Assembly: GCF_029531845.1 (NCBI RefSeq)
Contig: NZ_JAMBPV010000002.1
Coordinates: 186,001 to 250,000 of the forward strand
Length of the DNA stretch: 64,000 nt
Reading direction: 5' to 3'
DNA from: Staphylococcus equorum
GTDB lineage: Bacteria; Bacillota; Bacilli; Staphylococcales; Staphylococcaceae
In this document: positions 1 to 8,590 of the stretch, piece by piece
Layout of the letters: each line of letters starts with the position of its first letter
Position numbering within the stretch: position 1 is the stretch's first letter
Made by a program: the position numbers and the translations under genes
Notes under the pieces: generated by a model
Database searches by the model: none
Told to the model about the DNA's origin: nothing
Seen by the model: the letters and a program-made list of their open reading frames with translations, nothing else

Positions 1-20
1 ATCGTAGTTACTACAGCTTA

Positions 21-49
21 AAAACATGAAATTTACTGTTTTATGTTTT
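21..49 (+). terminator. Possible terminator at left edge
   Basis: AAAACATGAAA (21-31) can pair with TTTTATGTTTT (39-49) with one mismatch, leaving a short loop. It follows directly on an in-frame TAA at 19-21 when the window is read from base 1. It may close a plus-strand gene whose body lies outside the window. There is no clean T tract, so this is weak. Confidence 0.25.
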
Positions 50-125
50 AAAACCCCAATTATTTAAATTACTCAATAGTGAGAATGATGCTGATATGAA
101 AGCATTTTACTGCCTCCCCTCTCGC

Positions 126-167
126 ATAATACGTTATAACGTGTATAATGACGTTATAACGTATTAT
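126..167 (+). promoter_or_regulatory. Paired palindromic operator around a -10 box
   Basis: The 12-bp perfect palindrome ACGTTATAACGT occurs at 131-142 and again at 151-162. With flanking ATAAT/ATTAT the two form a 17-bp inverted repeat (126-142 and 151-167). Their centres are 20 bp apart, about two helical turns, so two repressor dimers could bind one DNA face. A TATAAT (144-149) lies between them. The site is about 55 bp upstream of the XRE-cupin regulator, so autoregulation is the simplest reading. That reading is inferred from position and symmetry only. Confidence 0.6.
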
Positions 168-221
168 CATTTTTTATGAATATTTCTTGCGTTATATTAG
201 AAAATAAAGGTGGAAAGATCT

Positions 222-770
222 ATGAAAGAAATTAATGATATTATTGCTGAAAATCTTAAGTTATATAGAAAACAAAATAGTTATTCATTGGAACATTTAT
301 CATTTTTAACTGAAGTAAGTAAAACGATGCTTGGACAAATTGAACGTAAAGAATCTATTCCATCGATTACAACATTATGGAAAATTGCTAACGGTTTAAA
401 AGTTTCGTTCTCAGAACTTACACAAGAAAATATAGACAACATTAAAAAAATATCAATAAATGAGTTAAATCCTCTAACTTCAGAAGATAATAAATATAAA
501 GTATATCCATTTTTTAAATTTGATATTGAGAAAAAATTTGAGAGTCATATGGTGATTATAGACCCTGAAGGGCTTATGAAAGATTCACCTCATGGTTCTG
601 GATCTATAGAGTACATAACAGTTTATGAAGGTACACTTACACTTAAATTGGACGGAGATAACTATACGGTTCATAAAGACGAATCTATTAAATTTAACGC
701 TAATATGTTCCATTTTTACTCAAATGAAAATAATTTACCAGTTCGATTTAACATGATTATTCATTATTAA
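222..770 (+). CDS. XRE-family regulator with C-terminal cupin domain
   Basis: This 182-residue protein has an N-terminal helix-turn-helix of the XRE/Cro type (about residues 5-62, with a GQIERKESIPSITTL segment typical of the recognition helix and following turn). A small beta-rich cupin domain follows (about 95-180, YEGTLTLKLDGD and the later HFY part). Such XRE-cupin regulators usually sense a small molecule with the cupin and control an adjacent transporter or catabolic gene. No such partner lies downstream here. ATG at 222 is preferred over GTG at 210 because AAAGGTGG at about 206-213 gives normal spacing. The paired palindrome upstream suggests autoregulation. The ligand is unknown. Confidence 0.85.
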   Translation: MKEINDIIAENLKLYRKQNSYSLEHLSFLTEVSKTMLGQIERKESIPSITTLWKIANGLKVSFSELTQENIDNIKKISINELNPLTSEDNKYKVYPFFKFDIEKKFESHMVIIDPEGLMKDSPHGSGSIEYITVYEGTLTLKLDGDNYTVHKDESIKFNANMFHFYSNENNLPVRFNMIIHY

Positions 771-1019
771 TCTAACAACATACATCGCTATCTTCAGAGA
801 CACTTATAAGTTAAATCAAATCAATGAGAGATAATACAGTGCGCATATTCCATTTTAAGCATGTTTTTAGGGCGTTTTCTTGTTTGATACTAAATAGGTC
901 TCAATACTCATTCTCGGACCCCGCAAAACTGGCTAGATAAGTGAAATGTGAAAAAGTGCATTTAGTTATCAGAAATCTACTGTTTAAACGCTTGTTTTTT
1001 CTTAAATGTAAGATGTTTT
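771..1019. other. Gene-free stretch
   Basis: No ORF with a ribosome-binding site and no recognisable RNA gene was seen in these 249 bases. Several stops occur in every frame. Together with 1209-1600 it gives the impression of a decayed accessory segment between the XRE-cupin gene and odhB, but no insertion-sequence ends or attachment-site repeats were found. Confidence 0.4.
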
Positions 1020-1208
1020 TTACAATTTATTGCTAGCTTTTGTAGAAACAAATATACATAAAACGATACAAACCATTAAAATTAACCAATTATCTAATGC
1101 AACATACGTGATGCCATGATTATTTATTTTATTGCCTGTGTTCTTAGTTTCTGTTTTTAATAGTGTAGATGAAATAATGTTATAGATATTAAACACTTTT
1201 TCTAGCAT
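1020..1208 (-). CDS. Small predicted membrane protein, unknown
   Basis: This 62-residue ORF has a polar N-terminal half and one hydrophobic segment near the C terminus (about residues 41-57, NWLILMVCIVLCIFVS), so it could be a small single-span membrane protein. Its ATG overlaps the TAG that ends a degraded reading frame just upstream (ATGCTAG), a pattern typical of translationally coupled genes. I do not recognise a family. Because its upstream partner is frameshifted, this ORF may be the tail of a dead operon and may no longer be expressed. Confidence 0.35.
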   Translation of the reverse strand: MLEKVFNIYNIISSTLLKTETKNTGNKINNHGITYVALDNWLILMVCIVLCIFVSTKASNKL

Positions 1209-1364
1209 ATCCTGTATATTTTTTTATTTAAGTCTGTATTTAACTCTAATTGCTCAATGCGCTTTTTACTTCTAATCCACTTTTTAAATCATAGTATTCT
1301 ATTTCAAGGTTTTCTGCGTAAGTATATAGTTGGTCAAATGCTGATCCTATTTCTTATTATCAAA
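1202..1364 (-). pseudogene. Frameshifted remnant of a small gene
   Basis: Reading the minus strand across two frames gives a plausible protein piece. It runs FDNK, then EIGSAFDQLYTYAENLEIEYYDL, SGLEVK, then KRIEQLELNTDLNKKIYRIC and a stop. Joining the parts needs one-base changes in two short A runs (near 1352 and near 1265). The central part is charged, helical and coiled-coil-like. The family was not identified. The restored frame would end exactly at the start of the small membrane ORF, supporting an original two-gene unit. Confidence 0.4.
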
Positions 1365-1499
1365 GGTCAATTGATTTTTGACAGTGGCGATTAATGAGCG
1401 GTTTTTTTATTGAAGAAAGTACATTTTAGATATTGAGACTAAACTCGATATTTTTATGTGTTTGATTAAGATGCGACTGCGCCCGTGGAAAGTGTTCAC

Positions 1500-1531
1500 A
1501 AAAAAATGCCAACAAAGTCAGAGACTTTGTC
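1500..1531 (-). terminator. Hairpin with T tract, minus strand
   Basis: CAAAGTC (1513-1519) and GACTTTG (1523-1529) form a perfect stem with a 3-nt loop, and the flanks extend it. An A run at 1500-1506 becomes a U tract on the minus strand. It lies beyond the odhB terminator and may be a second stop. The hairpin resembles one at 8485-8513. Confidence 0.45.
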
Positions 1532-1590
1532 GACACGCTACAGCTAGTTATGTTACATGGTGTCCTTATTTTTAGCGCAATTTAAATCTC

Positions 1591-1624
1591 AAAAAAATAC
1601 AACGACATTAAACGCCGTTGTATT
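1591..1624 (-). terminator. Rho-independent terminator of odhAB
   Basis: AATACAACG (1596-1604) pairs with CGTTGTATT (1616-1624). On the minus strand the stem is followed by a U tract from the A run at 1591-1597. It stands 30 bp after the odhB stop. Confidence 0.8.
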
Positions 1625-1653
1625 GGGATTAATAAACTATTTTGTGTTGTGGA

Positions 1654-2919
1654 TTATGATTCTAATAATAAATCTTCTGGATTTTCAATTAAATCTTTGA
1701 TCATTTTTAAGAATCCTACTGCTTCTTTACCATCAATGATTCTGTGGTCATAGCTTAATGCAATGTACATCATTGGGCGGTTTTCAATTGTATCTGCATC
1801 GACAGCAATCGGGCGTGTAATAATTGAGTGCATGCCTAGAATAGCAGCTTGGCTACCATTGATGATTGGTGTAGACATCATTGAACCAAAGATACCACCA
1901 TTAGTAATTGTAAATGAACCATTTACCATATCGTCTAAGCCGAGTTTTTTATCGCGTGCCTTTTTAGCTAAATTACCAATTTCTTCTTCGATTTCAGCAA
2001 AGTTTTTCTTGTCACAGTCTCTTACGAAAGGAACAAGTAAACCGTCATCAGTAGATACTGCAACGCCGATATCATAGAATTGTTTAGTGATCATATCGTC
2101 GCCGTCAATCTCAGCATTTACACCCGGGAATTTTTTCAGAGCTGCAACAGCTGCTTTTGTGAAGAATGACATGAAACCAAGTTTAGTACCATCATGGTCT
2201 TTAATGAATTGTTCTTTTTTACGTTTACGTAAATTCATCACATTCGTCATATCGATTTCGTTAAATGTTGTTAACATAGCTGTATTATTAGAAACTTCTA
2301 ATAATTTTTTAGCAGCTGTTTTCTTACGACGAGACATTTTTTCTCTAACTACTGGTTTTGATGGGTTTTGTTGTGCCGGTTTTTTAGCTTCTTCTTTAGC
2401 GGCTGGTGCTGCTTGTTTTGAGCTTGCTTGATTTTGGTTTTGATCAACATGTTCTTTTCTTACAACATCATTTGATTGTGCTGCTACTTCAGATAAGTCG
2501 ATACCTTTTTCACGAGCATATTTGCGTGCTGATGGTGTTGCATTAACACGTTGTCCGTTATCTTGTTCTTTTTCTTCTGATTTATCATTTTGCGTTTCAG
2601 ATTGTTGTGGTTGAGCTTTTTCTGATGCTGAATCGTCTTTAGCGTCATCTTGTTTAGCTGGTGTTTCAGAAGCGTTGCTTCCGCTACCTTCTCCAACGAC
2701 AGCGATAGATTGACCTACTTCAACTGTATCGCCTTCATTTGCAAGTAATTCTTGAAGAACACCTGCTTCTTCTGAAACAACTTCAACGTTTACTTTATCT
2801 GTTTCTAATTCAACGATAGCTTCACCTTTATCTACGTTATCGCCTACTTGTTTTAACCATTCTGCAATGGTACCTTCTGTTATGGATTCTGCTAATTCTG
2901 GAACTTTTACCTCTGGCAT
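1654..2919 (-). CDS. odhB: Dihydrolipoamide succinyltransferase, E2 of 2-oxoglutarate dehydrogenase
   Basis: OdhB is the E2 core of the 2-oxoglutarate dehydrogenase complex. It transfers the succinyl group from E1 through lipoate to CoA in the TCA cycle. The 421 residues show an N-terminal lipoyl domain with the lipoylated Lys42 in [10 protein letters not shown] Gln/Ser/Asp/Lys-rich linker (about 85-125) follows, then an E1/E3-binding domain (about 125-160), a second Ala/Lys/Pro linker, and the acyltransferase domain from about 195. The catalytic HRIIDG motif has His392 and Asp396. It follows odhA by 13 bases and is probably co-transcribed with it. The E3 subunit is not in this window. Confidence 0.97.
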   Translation of the reverse strand: MPEVKVPELAESITEGTIAEWLKQVGDNVDKGEAIVELETDKVNVEVVSEEAGVLQELLANEGDTVEVGQSIAVVGEGSGSNASETPAKQDDAKDDSASEKAQPQQSETQNDKSEEKEQDNGQRVNATPSARKYAREKGIDLSEVAAQSNDVVRKEHVDQNQNQASSKQAAPAAKEEAKKPAQQNPSKPVVREKMSRRKKTAAKKLLEVSNNTAMLTTFNEIDMTNVMNLRKRKKEQFIKDHDGTKLGFMSFFTKAAVAALKKFPGVNAEIDGDDMITKQFYDIGVAVSTDDGLLVPFVRDCDKKNFAEIEEEIGNLAKKARDKKLGLDDMVNGSFTITNGGIFGSMMSTPIINGSQAAILGMHSIITRPIAVDADTIENRPMMYIALSYDHRIIDGKEAVGFLKMIKDLIENPEDLLLES

Positions 2920-2932
2920 GCTTGACTTCCCC

Positions 2933-5734
2933 CTAGTTAATTTTTGTACTTTGTTCGAGTATCATATTTTGAACGAGTTTGTGGATTTCACCATCACCTT
3001 CAGCTGGTGCCGAACGTTGTATACGACCATGATAACTTAAATCGTATTTATCTGTAGTTAATTCTTTTAGATATGGATAAACAAATGACCATGCGCCTTG
3101 GTTCTTCGGTTCTTCTTGTACCCAAGCTACGTTTTCTAAATTCGGCAATTCATTTAACAATGCTTCGATTTCTGTTACAGGGAATGGATAAAGTCTTTCT
3201 ACTGCAACAACTAATATAGAATCGTTTGGATTTTTAGCCAAATATTCTTTTAAATCAATAAACATTTTTCCTGAAGCTAAAATAACTTTTCTTACAGCGT
3301 CTTTTTTATGTTCTTCTGGTAAAATCGCTTCAAATTTGCCCGTAGTAAATTTACTAATAGGATCTGCTACTGTTTTATTACGTAATAAGCTTTTCGGTGA
3401 CATTACTACTAAAGGTCTCATAGATTCTGTACCTAATGTAGCAGCTTGTGCGCGTAATAAATGGAAATAGTTACTTGAACTAGATAAATTAACGATTGTC
3501 GCATTATTTTCTCCTGCGAGCTGCAAGAATCTTTCTAAACGTGCAGATGAATGTTCTGGTCCTTGTCCTTCAAATGAATGAGGTAACAATAATGTTAAAG
3601 CAGAACGTTCGCCCCATTTAGCTCTTGAACTAAATAAGAAGTTATCAAAAATCATTTGAGACATATTTGAAAAATCACCATATTGTGCTTCCCAAATTGT
3701 CATACATGATTTGTTTTGAACGTTATAACCATATTCAAAGCCAACTACTGCAGCTTCTGATAACGGTGAATTACGTACTTCAAACGTCGCTTTTTGATCA
3801 GGTACATGATGTAACGGTGTATACTTCTCACCAGTCTCTGAGTCATGTAATACTGCATGACGATGACTGAAAGTACCACGTTCGCTATCTTGTCCTGTTA
3901 AGCGTATTGGATTGCCATTTTGAGTGATTGTCGCAAAAGCTAATTGTTCTGCTTGAGCCCAGTCAACTAATCCATCTTCTTTTTCAAATGGCTCTCTACG
4001 TTTGTCTAATACTTTATTAAGTTTCTTCAAGACATTGAAATCTGAAGGGTACGTAAGTAGCGCATCATTAATTTCTTTTAGATGTTCAAAACTCAATTCT
4101 GTATCTTGGCTTTGAATTGGTTCTGCCAAATCATCTGGTTTTTGCATATTTGGATTATCCATTTTATCGTCTTTATCAATTTTGTCATGAGCAGCTCGTA
4201 ATGATTTCTGTACTTCATCCATAATATTATTCATTTGGTCTTCTGTAATAATATTTTCATCTACGAGTTGTCTTCCGTATAAAAGTTCAACGGAGTCATG
4301 TTTACGTATTTCATGATATTGTAGTGGGTTTGTGATTGATGGTTCATCCATTTCATTATGACCATATCGACGGTAACCAACTAAGTCAATAACAACATCT
4401 TTATGAAATTCTTTTCTGAAAGCCATAGCAATTTCAATTGCTTCGATTGTTGCTTCAACATTGTCTGCGTTAACATGCATAATCGGCACATCATAACCTT
4501 TAGCAACATCTGAAGAGTATGTTGTAGAACGCCCTTCTTCAGGTTCTGTTGTAAAGCCAATACGGTTATTTGTAATAACATGTAATGTTCCGCCAGTAGA
4601 ATAACCATCAAGACTACCTAGGTTCATTGCTTCAAAGTTGATGCCTTGACCAGGATAAGCTGCATCACCGTGAATTAATATTGGCATAGATTTTTCAAAT
4701 TCAGTTGTTACTGCGCCGGGTTTATCTGTATTGTCTTGTGTTGCACGTGTTTTACCTAAAACAACAGGTGCTACGATTTCTAAATGACTTGGGTTGTTAG
4801 CTAATGAAATGCGTTGTTCACTACCATAGGAACTTGTCGTTTTCACGCCACCAAGGTGATATTTAACATCACCAGACCAACCAGAAGTTAATTTTAAGCT
4901 TCCATCCTCTGGTAAAAACTTCATTGGATCTGTGTGCATAAATTCAGAAATCATCATTTCATATGGCTTTTCTAAAACATGTGTGAGTACGTTTAATCTC
5001 CCACGGTGAGCCATACCAATTTGAATGTTTTGAATACCCTCGTCACTCGCAAGTTTTAAAGTTTGCTGTAACATTGGGACTAATGTATCTACACCTTCAA
5101 TTGAAAAGCGCTTTGCACCTACAAAGTTTTTATGTAGATATTTTTCAAAACCTTCAACATGGGCTAAATTTTTAAAAAGTTCAATTTTTTGATTGTCATT
5201 TAAAGTTGCTTTGTACGGTGTTTCAATTCTGCGTTTTAACCATACACGTTCTCTATTGTTGTTGATATGCGTGTATTCAAAGGCGATTGGTCCTTTGTAA
5301 CGTTTTTCCATACGTACAATAGCTTCATAAGCATTGTCATAAATATCTTTGAAATGCTCTGATACAATACCTGCAGAAATAGATTCAAGTGTTTCTTTGT
5401 CTAAATTGAAATCTTCAAAGTTTAACTTTGGAACATTTTCTCTTACAGGTCTATTGACTGGATAAATATCTGCTAATAAATGCCCATATTGGCGGATATT
5501 ATCTATTAAGCGCATAACACGTTTGATTGTGCTATCACCTTTAGTCACATTACTTTGACCTTCAGTATTTGTTACGATGTTAGCTTCACCGTTTTTGATA
5601 GTACTAAATAGGACTTGCAAATCTTCAGGGACTGAAGTCGGATCATTTAGATATACGTCATATAAATCTAAAACATATCCAAGATTTGCCCCGAAATTTA
5701 CAGGTGCCTCGGAAACCTGTCTTTCGTTGCTCAT
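2933..5734 (-). CDS. odhA: 2-oxoglutarate dehydrogenase E1 component
   Basis: OdhA is the thiamine-diphosphate enzyme that decarboxylates 2-oxoglutarate and passes the succinyl unit to OdhB. Its 933 residues match the usual length of the Bacillus/Staphylococcus E1o. An N-terminal segment ([17 protein letters not shown]) is followed by the ThDP-binding dehydrogenase domain, with [11 protein letters not shown] around residues 240-250 and [10 protein letters not shown] around 355. A transketolase-like pyrimidine-binding domain lies from about 590 ([13 protein letters not shown]), and a C-terminal domain ends the protein. GGAGGGTG stands just upstream of the ATG. The leader carries a cre-like site and a G-rich ribosome-binding site that can pair with the C-rich loop of the sRNA at 8177-8343. 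Confidence 0.97.
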   Translation of the reverse strand: MSNERQVSEAPVNFGANLGYVLDLYDVYLNDPTSVPEDLQVLFSTIKNGEANIVTNTEGQSNVTKGDSTIKRVMRLIDNIRQYGHLLADIYPVNRPVRENVPKLNFEDFNLDKETLESISAGIVSEHFKDIYDNAYEAIVRMEKRYKGPIAFEYTHINNNRERVWLKRRIETPYKATLNDNQKIELFKNLAHVEGFEKYLHKNFVGAKRFSIEGVDTLVPMLQQTLKLASDEGIQNIQIGMAHRGRLNVLTHVLEKPYEMMISEFMHTDPMKFLPEDGSLKLTSGWSGDVKYHLGGVKTTSSYGSEQRISLANNPSHLEIVAPVVLGKTRATQDNTDKPGAVTTEFEKSMPILIHGDAAYPGQGINFEAMNLGSLDGYSTGGTLHVITNNRIGFTTEPEEGRSTTYSSDVAKGYDVPIMHVNADNVEATIEAIEIAMAFRKEFHKDVVIDLVGYRRYGHNEMDEPSITNPLQYHEIRKHDSVELLYGRQLVDENIITEDQMNNIMDEVQKSLRAAHDKIDKDDKMDNPNMQKPDDLAEPIQSQDTELSFEHLKEINDALLTYPSDFNVLKKLNKVLDKRREPFEKEDGLVDWAQAEQLAFATITQNGNPIRLTGQDSERGTFSHRHAVLHDSETGEKYTPLHHVPDQKATFEVRNSPLSEAAVVGFEYGYNVQNKSCMTIWEAQYGDFSNMSQMIFDNFLFSSRAKWGERSALTLLLPHSFEGQGPEHSSARLERFLQLAGENNATIVNLSSSSNYFHLLRAQAATLGTESMRPLVVMSPKSLLRNKTVADPISKFTTGKFEAILPEEHKKDAVRKVILASGKMFIDLKEYLAKNPNDSILVVAVERLYPFPVTEIEALLNELPNLENVAWVQEEPKNQGAWSFVYPYLKELTTDKYDLSYHGRIQRSAPAEGDGEIHKLVQNMILEQSTKIN

Positions 5735-5756
5735 ATTACACCCTCCACAAAATAGT

Positions 5757-5770
5757 TGAAACGCTTACAA
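5757..5770 (-). promoter_or_regulatory. cre-like site (CcpA) in odhA leader
   Basis: On the minus strand TGTAAGCGTTTCAA matches the 14-base consensus TGWAANCGNTNWCA at 12 positions. It lies 23-36 bases before the odhA start, where bound CcpA could block transcription. Carbon catabolite repression of this operon is known in Bacillus. The site here is a consensus match only. Confidence 0.5.
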
Positions 5771-5825
5771 ATCAATAATAGCATTAAACAGGCGCAAATT
5801 AAAGTACCAATAGCCTACTTATATG

Positions 5826-5858
5826 AAAAAACAGAACCTAAATTAAATAGATTCTGTT
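5826..5858 (-). terminator. Terminator downstream of arlRS
   Basis: AACAGAA (5830-5836) pairs with TTCTGTT (5852-5858), and the stem continues inward after one mismatch. An A run at 5826-5831 gives the U tract on the minus strand. It separates arlRS from odhAB. Confidence 0.7.
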
Positions 5859-5932
5859 ACTTTTGTAATACATATAATAATGTAGCGCATATTTTGCTAA
5901 ATTTAAACTTTTTAAATGCTAGATTTTACGTG

Positions 5933-7288
5933 TTAAAAAGTGATTTTAAAAGTTGTATATTCACCTATTTCACTTTCAACTTGAATGGTGCCATGATTCA
6001 ATTCAATTATTTTTTTAGCAATAGATAGGCCGAGTCCATTTCCACCTAATTTACGTGAACGTGATTTATCGACTCTATAGAAACGGTCAAAGATAAATTC
6101 AATGTCTTCTTTTGGAATACCAACGCCATGGTCTGTTATCTCAATAGAAATTTGTTTGTTTCTAAGATTGGTTTGAATATGAATATGTTTGTTATGCTGA
6201 TCATATTTCATAGCGTTATCAATGAAAATAATTAATATTTGTTCTAATTGGTAACGGTTTATTTTAATGTTAAGTGGCTTAGGATAAGCCTCAAATTCAA
6301 ATTTATAGTCCTGATGTAATTGTTTTAAAGATTTAATACGAGAAGTAATCTCTTGATTTATGTCCACATTTTCGATTTCTCCATCTCGACTATTGTTATT
6401 ATCTTTAGTGAGTAAGAGAAGCTCTTCTACTAATTTTGTAATTCTCATCATTTCTTCTAAGGAAATATCTAAAGATTCTTCGAGTATTGCTGCATCCTTT
6501 TTCCCCCAACGTTGAATTAAATTTAAGTGACCTTGGATAATTTGCAATGGGGTACGTAATTCATGAGAAGCGTCTTCAACGAATTGTCTTTGTTGATTAA
6601 AAGATTCTTCTAATTGGAACATCATTTCGTTAAAAGTAACGATTAAATTATCTGTTTCTTCGTAGTTTGTACTTAACTCTACTTTTTCTTGGAAACCATC
6701 TCTACGTATTTGTTGCATTTTGTTAGACATCAATATTAATGGTTTTGTAATTTGTGAAGAAAAAAAGTAACTTACAGCCGCAGTGATAAACGTTGCAATG
6801 ATGCCGAAAATAAGCGCAATAAAATATAAAGAGTTTACGAGTGTATTATAGTCTTCTAATGAATGGACGATGACACTATACCCTTTGAAGCTTTGAGAAT
6901 CGATGTGTTGCGTAATAGTTAAATATTCCGTATTATGATGATTTTTAATTGAAGCTTGATTCGCATCTTTAGGCGCAAAATTCGGTGTATAACCTATCGT
7001 ATTATCATTTGAAGTCTCCATTAATTTGTGCCCGTTGTCATTGTAAAGTATCACCTTCTGAAAGTTGCCTAAAGAAGCATTTAAATCTAAGGGCGTAATA
7101 TCTTCAATTTGCTTGGTTTCAAAAAGGTTCACGATATCTGAGGCACTTCGTTCTGCCTCAGTAAATTCATTGTGACGTAAACTATTGCTTAAAAAGAATA
7201 TAATAATCAAACTAAAAATAAATATCGTTGAAAACGTTATTGTTGTTGTAATCATCATCCATTTTGTTTTTAATTTTCTTTGCTTCAT
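5933..7288 (-). CDS. arlS: Sensor histidine kinase ArlS
   Basis: ArlS is the membrane kinase of the ArlRS two-component system, which controls autolysis, adhesion and virulence genes in S. aureus. The 451 residues have a first membrane segment (about 13-34), an extracellular sensor region (about 35-150) and a second membrane segment (about 152-176). A HAMP linker and a dimerisation domain with the phospho-acceptor His242 (SHELRTPLQ) follow. The ATPase domain has its N box (IDNAMKYD) and G boxes ([17 protein letters not shown]). The start overlaps the end of arlR by 4 bases, so the two are translationally coupled. A terminator follows. Confidence 0.96.
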   Translation of the reverse strand: MKQRKLKTKWMMITTTITFSTIFIFSLIIIFFLSNSLRHNEFTEAERSASDIVNLFETKQIEDITPLDLNASLGNFQKVILYNDNGHKLMETSNDNTIGYTPNFAPKDANQASIKNHHNTEYLTITQHIDSQSFKGYSVIVHSLEDYNTLVNSLYFIALIFGIIATFITAAVSYFFSSQITKPLILMSNKMQQIRRDGFQEKVELSTNYEETDNLIVTFNEMMFQLEESFNQQRQFVEDASHELRTPLQIIQGHLNLIQRWGKKDAAILEESLDISLEEMMRITKLVEELLLLTKDNNNSRDGEIENVDINQEITSRIKSLKQLHQDYKFEFEAYPKPLNIKINRYQLEQILIIFIDNAMKYDQHNKHIHIQTNLRNKQISIEITDHGVGIPKEDIEFIFDRFYRVDKSRSRKLGGNGLGLSIAKKIIELNHGTIQVESEIGEYTTFKITF

Positions 7289-7947
7289 TGTCTAACCACA
7301 TAGCCTACGCCACGAACTGTTTCGATGTATTTATCTTTACCATAGGGTTTGAGCTTGTTTCTTAAATAACGAATATAAACATCCACAACATTCGTTTCAA
7401 CTTCAGTATCATATCCCCAGACATCAGTGATAATTTGTTCTCTTTGTAAAACATGATTTTTATTAACAGCAAGTAAATATAATAAATCATATTCTGTTTT
7501 CGTTAAATCTAATGATTCGCCCTCTACAGTGACTTTAAAAGCGTCTTTGTCTATAATGATACCTTTGATATCAATGACATTCTTTTGTGGTTGTCTACGT
7601 AGCATAGCACGTATTCTAGCCAGCAATTCCTCTATATCAAATGGTTTAACAATATAATCGTCAGCGCCATAATCTAATCCTGCGACTTTATCGTATGTAT
7701 CACTTTTAGCAGTAATAATAATAATTGGCGTAGTTTGCTTTTGACGAATTTGACGACAGATTTCTAAGCCATTGATATTTGGTAGCATCAAATCCAAAAG
7801 TATAAGATCATAGTTATTTGATAATGCTTTTTCTAAACCAGGACGTCCATCGTATTCTATATCTACAGTGTAATTTTCGTGTTGAAGTTCAAGTTCTATA
7901 AAGCGAGCAAGATTTTGTTCATCTTCTACTATTAATATTTTTGTCAT
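7285..7947 (-). CDS. arlR: Response regulator ArlR
   Basis: ArlR is an OmpR-family response regulator phosphorylated by ArlS. The receiver domain covers about residues 1-115, with acidic pocket residues E8-D9 and phospho-acceptor Asp52 (LLDLMLP). The winged-helix DNA-binding domain follows (about 125-220, with the [20 protein letters not shown] recognition region). ATG at 7947 is chosen over a GTG three codons upstream because GAGGTG then sits 6-7 bases before the start. In S. aureus, ArlR acts partly through mgrA. It is the first gene of the arlRS operon and lies beside the IsrR-like RNA. Confidence 0.97.
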   Translation of the reverse strand: MTKILIVEDEQNLARFIELELQHENYTVDIEYDGRPGLEKALSNNYDLILLDLMLPNINGLEICRQIRQKQTTPIIIITAKSDTYDKVAGLDYGADDYIVKPFDIEELLARIRAMLRRQPQKNVIDIKGIIIDKDAFKVTVEGESLDLTKTEYDLLYLLAVNKNHVLQREQIITDVWGYDTEVETNVVDVYIRYLRNKLKPYGKDKYIETVRGVGYVVRQ

Positions 7948-8142
7948 AAGTTGCACCTCAAATTATATTTTAAATGAAAATACACAATGTAGGAAGTTAT
8001 TACTAATAATTGTATAATATTTGTTGCTTATATACGAGAGATATTTAAAATGATAAGTCAGATTATATCCTGCCATTTGGCCGTTTTGAAGGTTGTTGAG
8101 TTTTGATGAATATAAGAAGATATAAAAAAATAACAATTCTAA

Positions 8143-8193
8143 TTGACAATAATTCTCAGTGTTGTATAATGTAATTGAAAATGATTATCAATT
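8143..8193 (+). promoter_or_regulatory. Sigma-A promoter overlapped by two Fur boxes
   Basis: TTGACA (8143-8148) and TATAAT (8165-8170), spaced 16 bp, make a near-consensus promoter. TGAAAATGATTATCA (8176-8190) matches the 7-1-7 Fur motif TGATAATNATTATCA at 13-14 of 15 positions and covers the expected start site. TGACAATAATTCTCA (8144-8158) matches at 13 positions and covers the -35 box. Repression by Fur when iron is abundant is inferred. Confidence 0.8.
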
Positions 8194-8343
8194 CCAAACA
8201 TAAGACATTCCCCCCACACGAATTTCGATCTTATTGGATTGATCATTTTCAGAAATATCCCCTTTTATATGCCCGTAAAAGACTAACGTTGCGAGACAAC
8301 GTGAATATAGAAACCGGTTTTACTTTGTAAAATCGGTTTTTAT
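8177..8343 (+). ncRNA. isrR: Iron-regulated small RNA, IsrR-like
   Basis: A transcript of about 165-170 nt is predicted, from seven bases after the -10 box to the T tract of a strong terminator. That terminator has a stem 8311-8323 / 8327-8339 with a TTT loop. It carries three single-stranded C-rich stretches: CCCCCC at 8210-8215, CCCC at 8259-8262 and CCC at 8272-8274. A further hairpin lies at 8286-8302 (ACGTTG/CAACGT). Two Fur boxes cover the promoter. Position between arlR and a PAP2 phosphatase gene, size, two Fur boxes and C-rich loops all fit S. aureus IsrR. IsrR pairs with ribosome-binding sites of iron-rich enzymes to spare iron. The assignment rests on these features and recalled synteny, not on an alignment. 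Confidence 0.82.
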
Positions 8344-8379
8344 AATAAATTTTGACACAAAAAGGCAACAAGATACGTT

Positions 8380-8453
8380 ATAAATCTAATAGCAAAAAAA
8401 CAAGCCAAACGTTAACATTGACGTTTGGCTTGTTTTTTTGCTATTAGATTTAT
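8380..8453. terminator. 33-bp perfect palindrome, bidirectional terminator
   Basis: The arms 8380-8412 and 8421-8453 are perfectly complementary over 33 bp with an 8-nt loop (TAACATTG). Within the arms AAGCCAAACGT/ACGTTTGGCTT is followed on both strands by seven T residues, so the inner stem works as a terminator in both directions. It would stop the PAP2 phosphatase transcript (minus) and any read-through of the small RNA (plus). The extension of the stem beyond the T tract is unusual. Confidence 0.75.
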
Positions 8454-8484
8454 GAAAGCTATTTACAAAATCATCCATAAAAAC

Positions 8485-8513
8485 CTACTGAAAAGTCATT
8501 GACTTTTCGGTAG
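8485..8513. repeat. Hairpin element
   Basis: CTACTGAAAAGTC (8485-8497) pairs with GACTTTTCGGTAG (8501-8513) over 13 bp including one wobble, with an ATT loop. There is no T tract on either side. Core and layout resemble the hairpin at 1513-1529, so both may be members of a small dispersed family. Confidence 0.4.
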
Positions 8514-8590
8514 CCTGTCAAACGAGATACAATATAAAACTAGCTGTCTTATTGTTGCTATATTATCAATAAATGCCCATTAACACTAAA

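Noticed and set aside
1763-2431. Two plus-strand ORFs opposite odhB
   Set aside because: They are antisense shadows of a strongly conserved gene, without start signals or recognisable domains.
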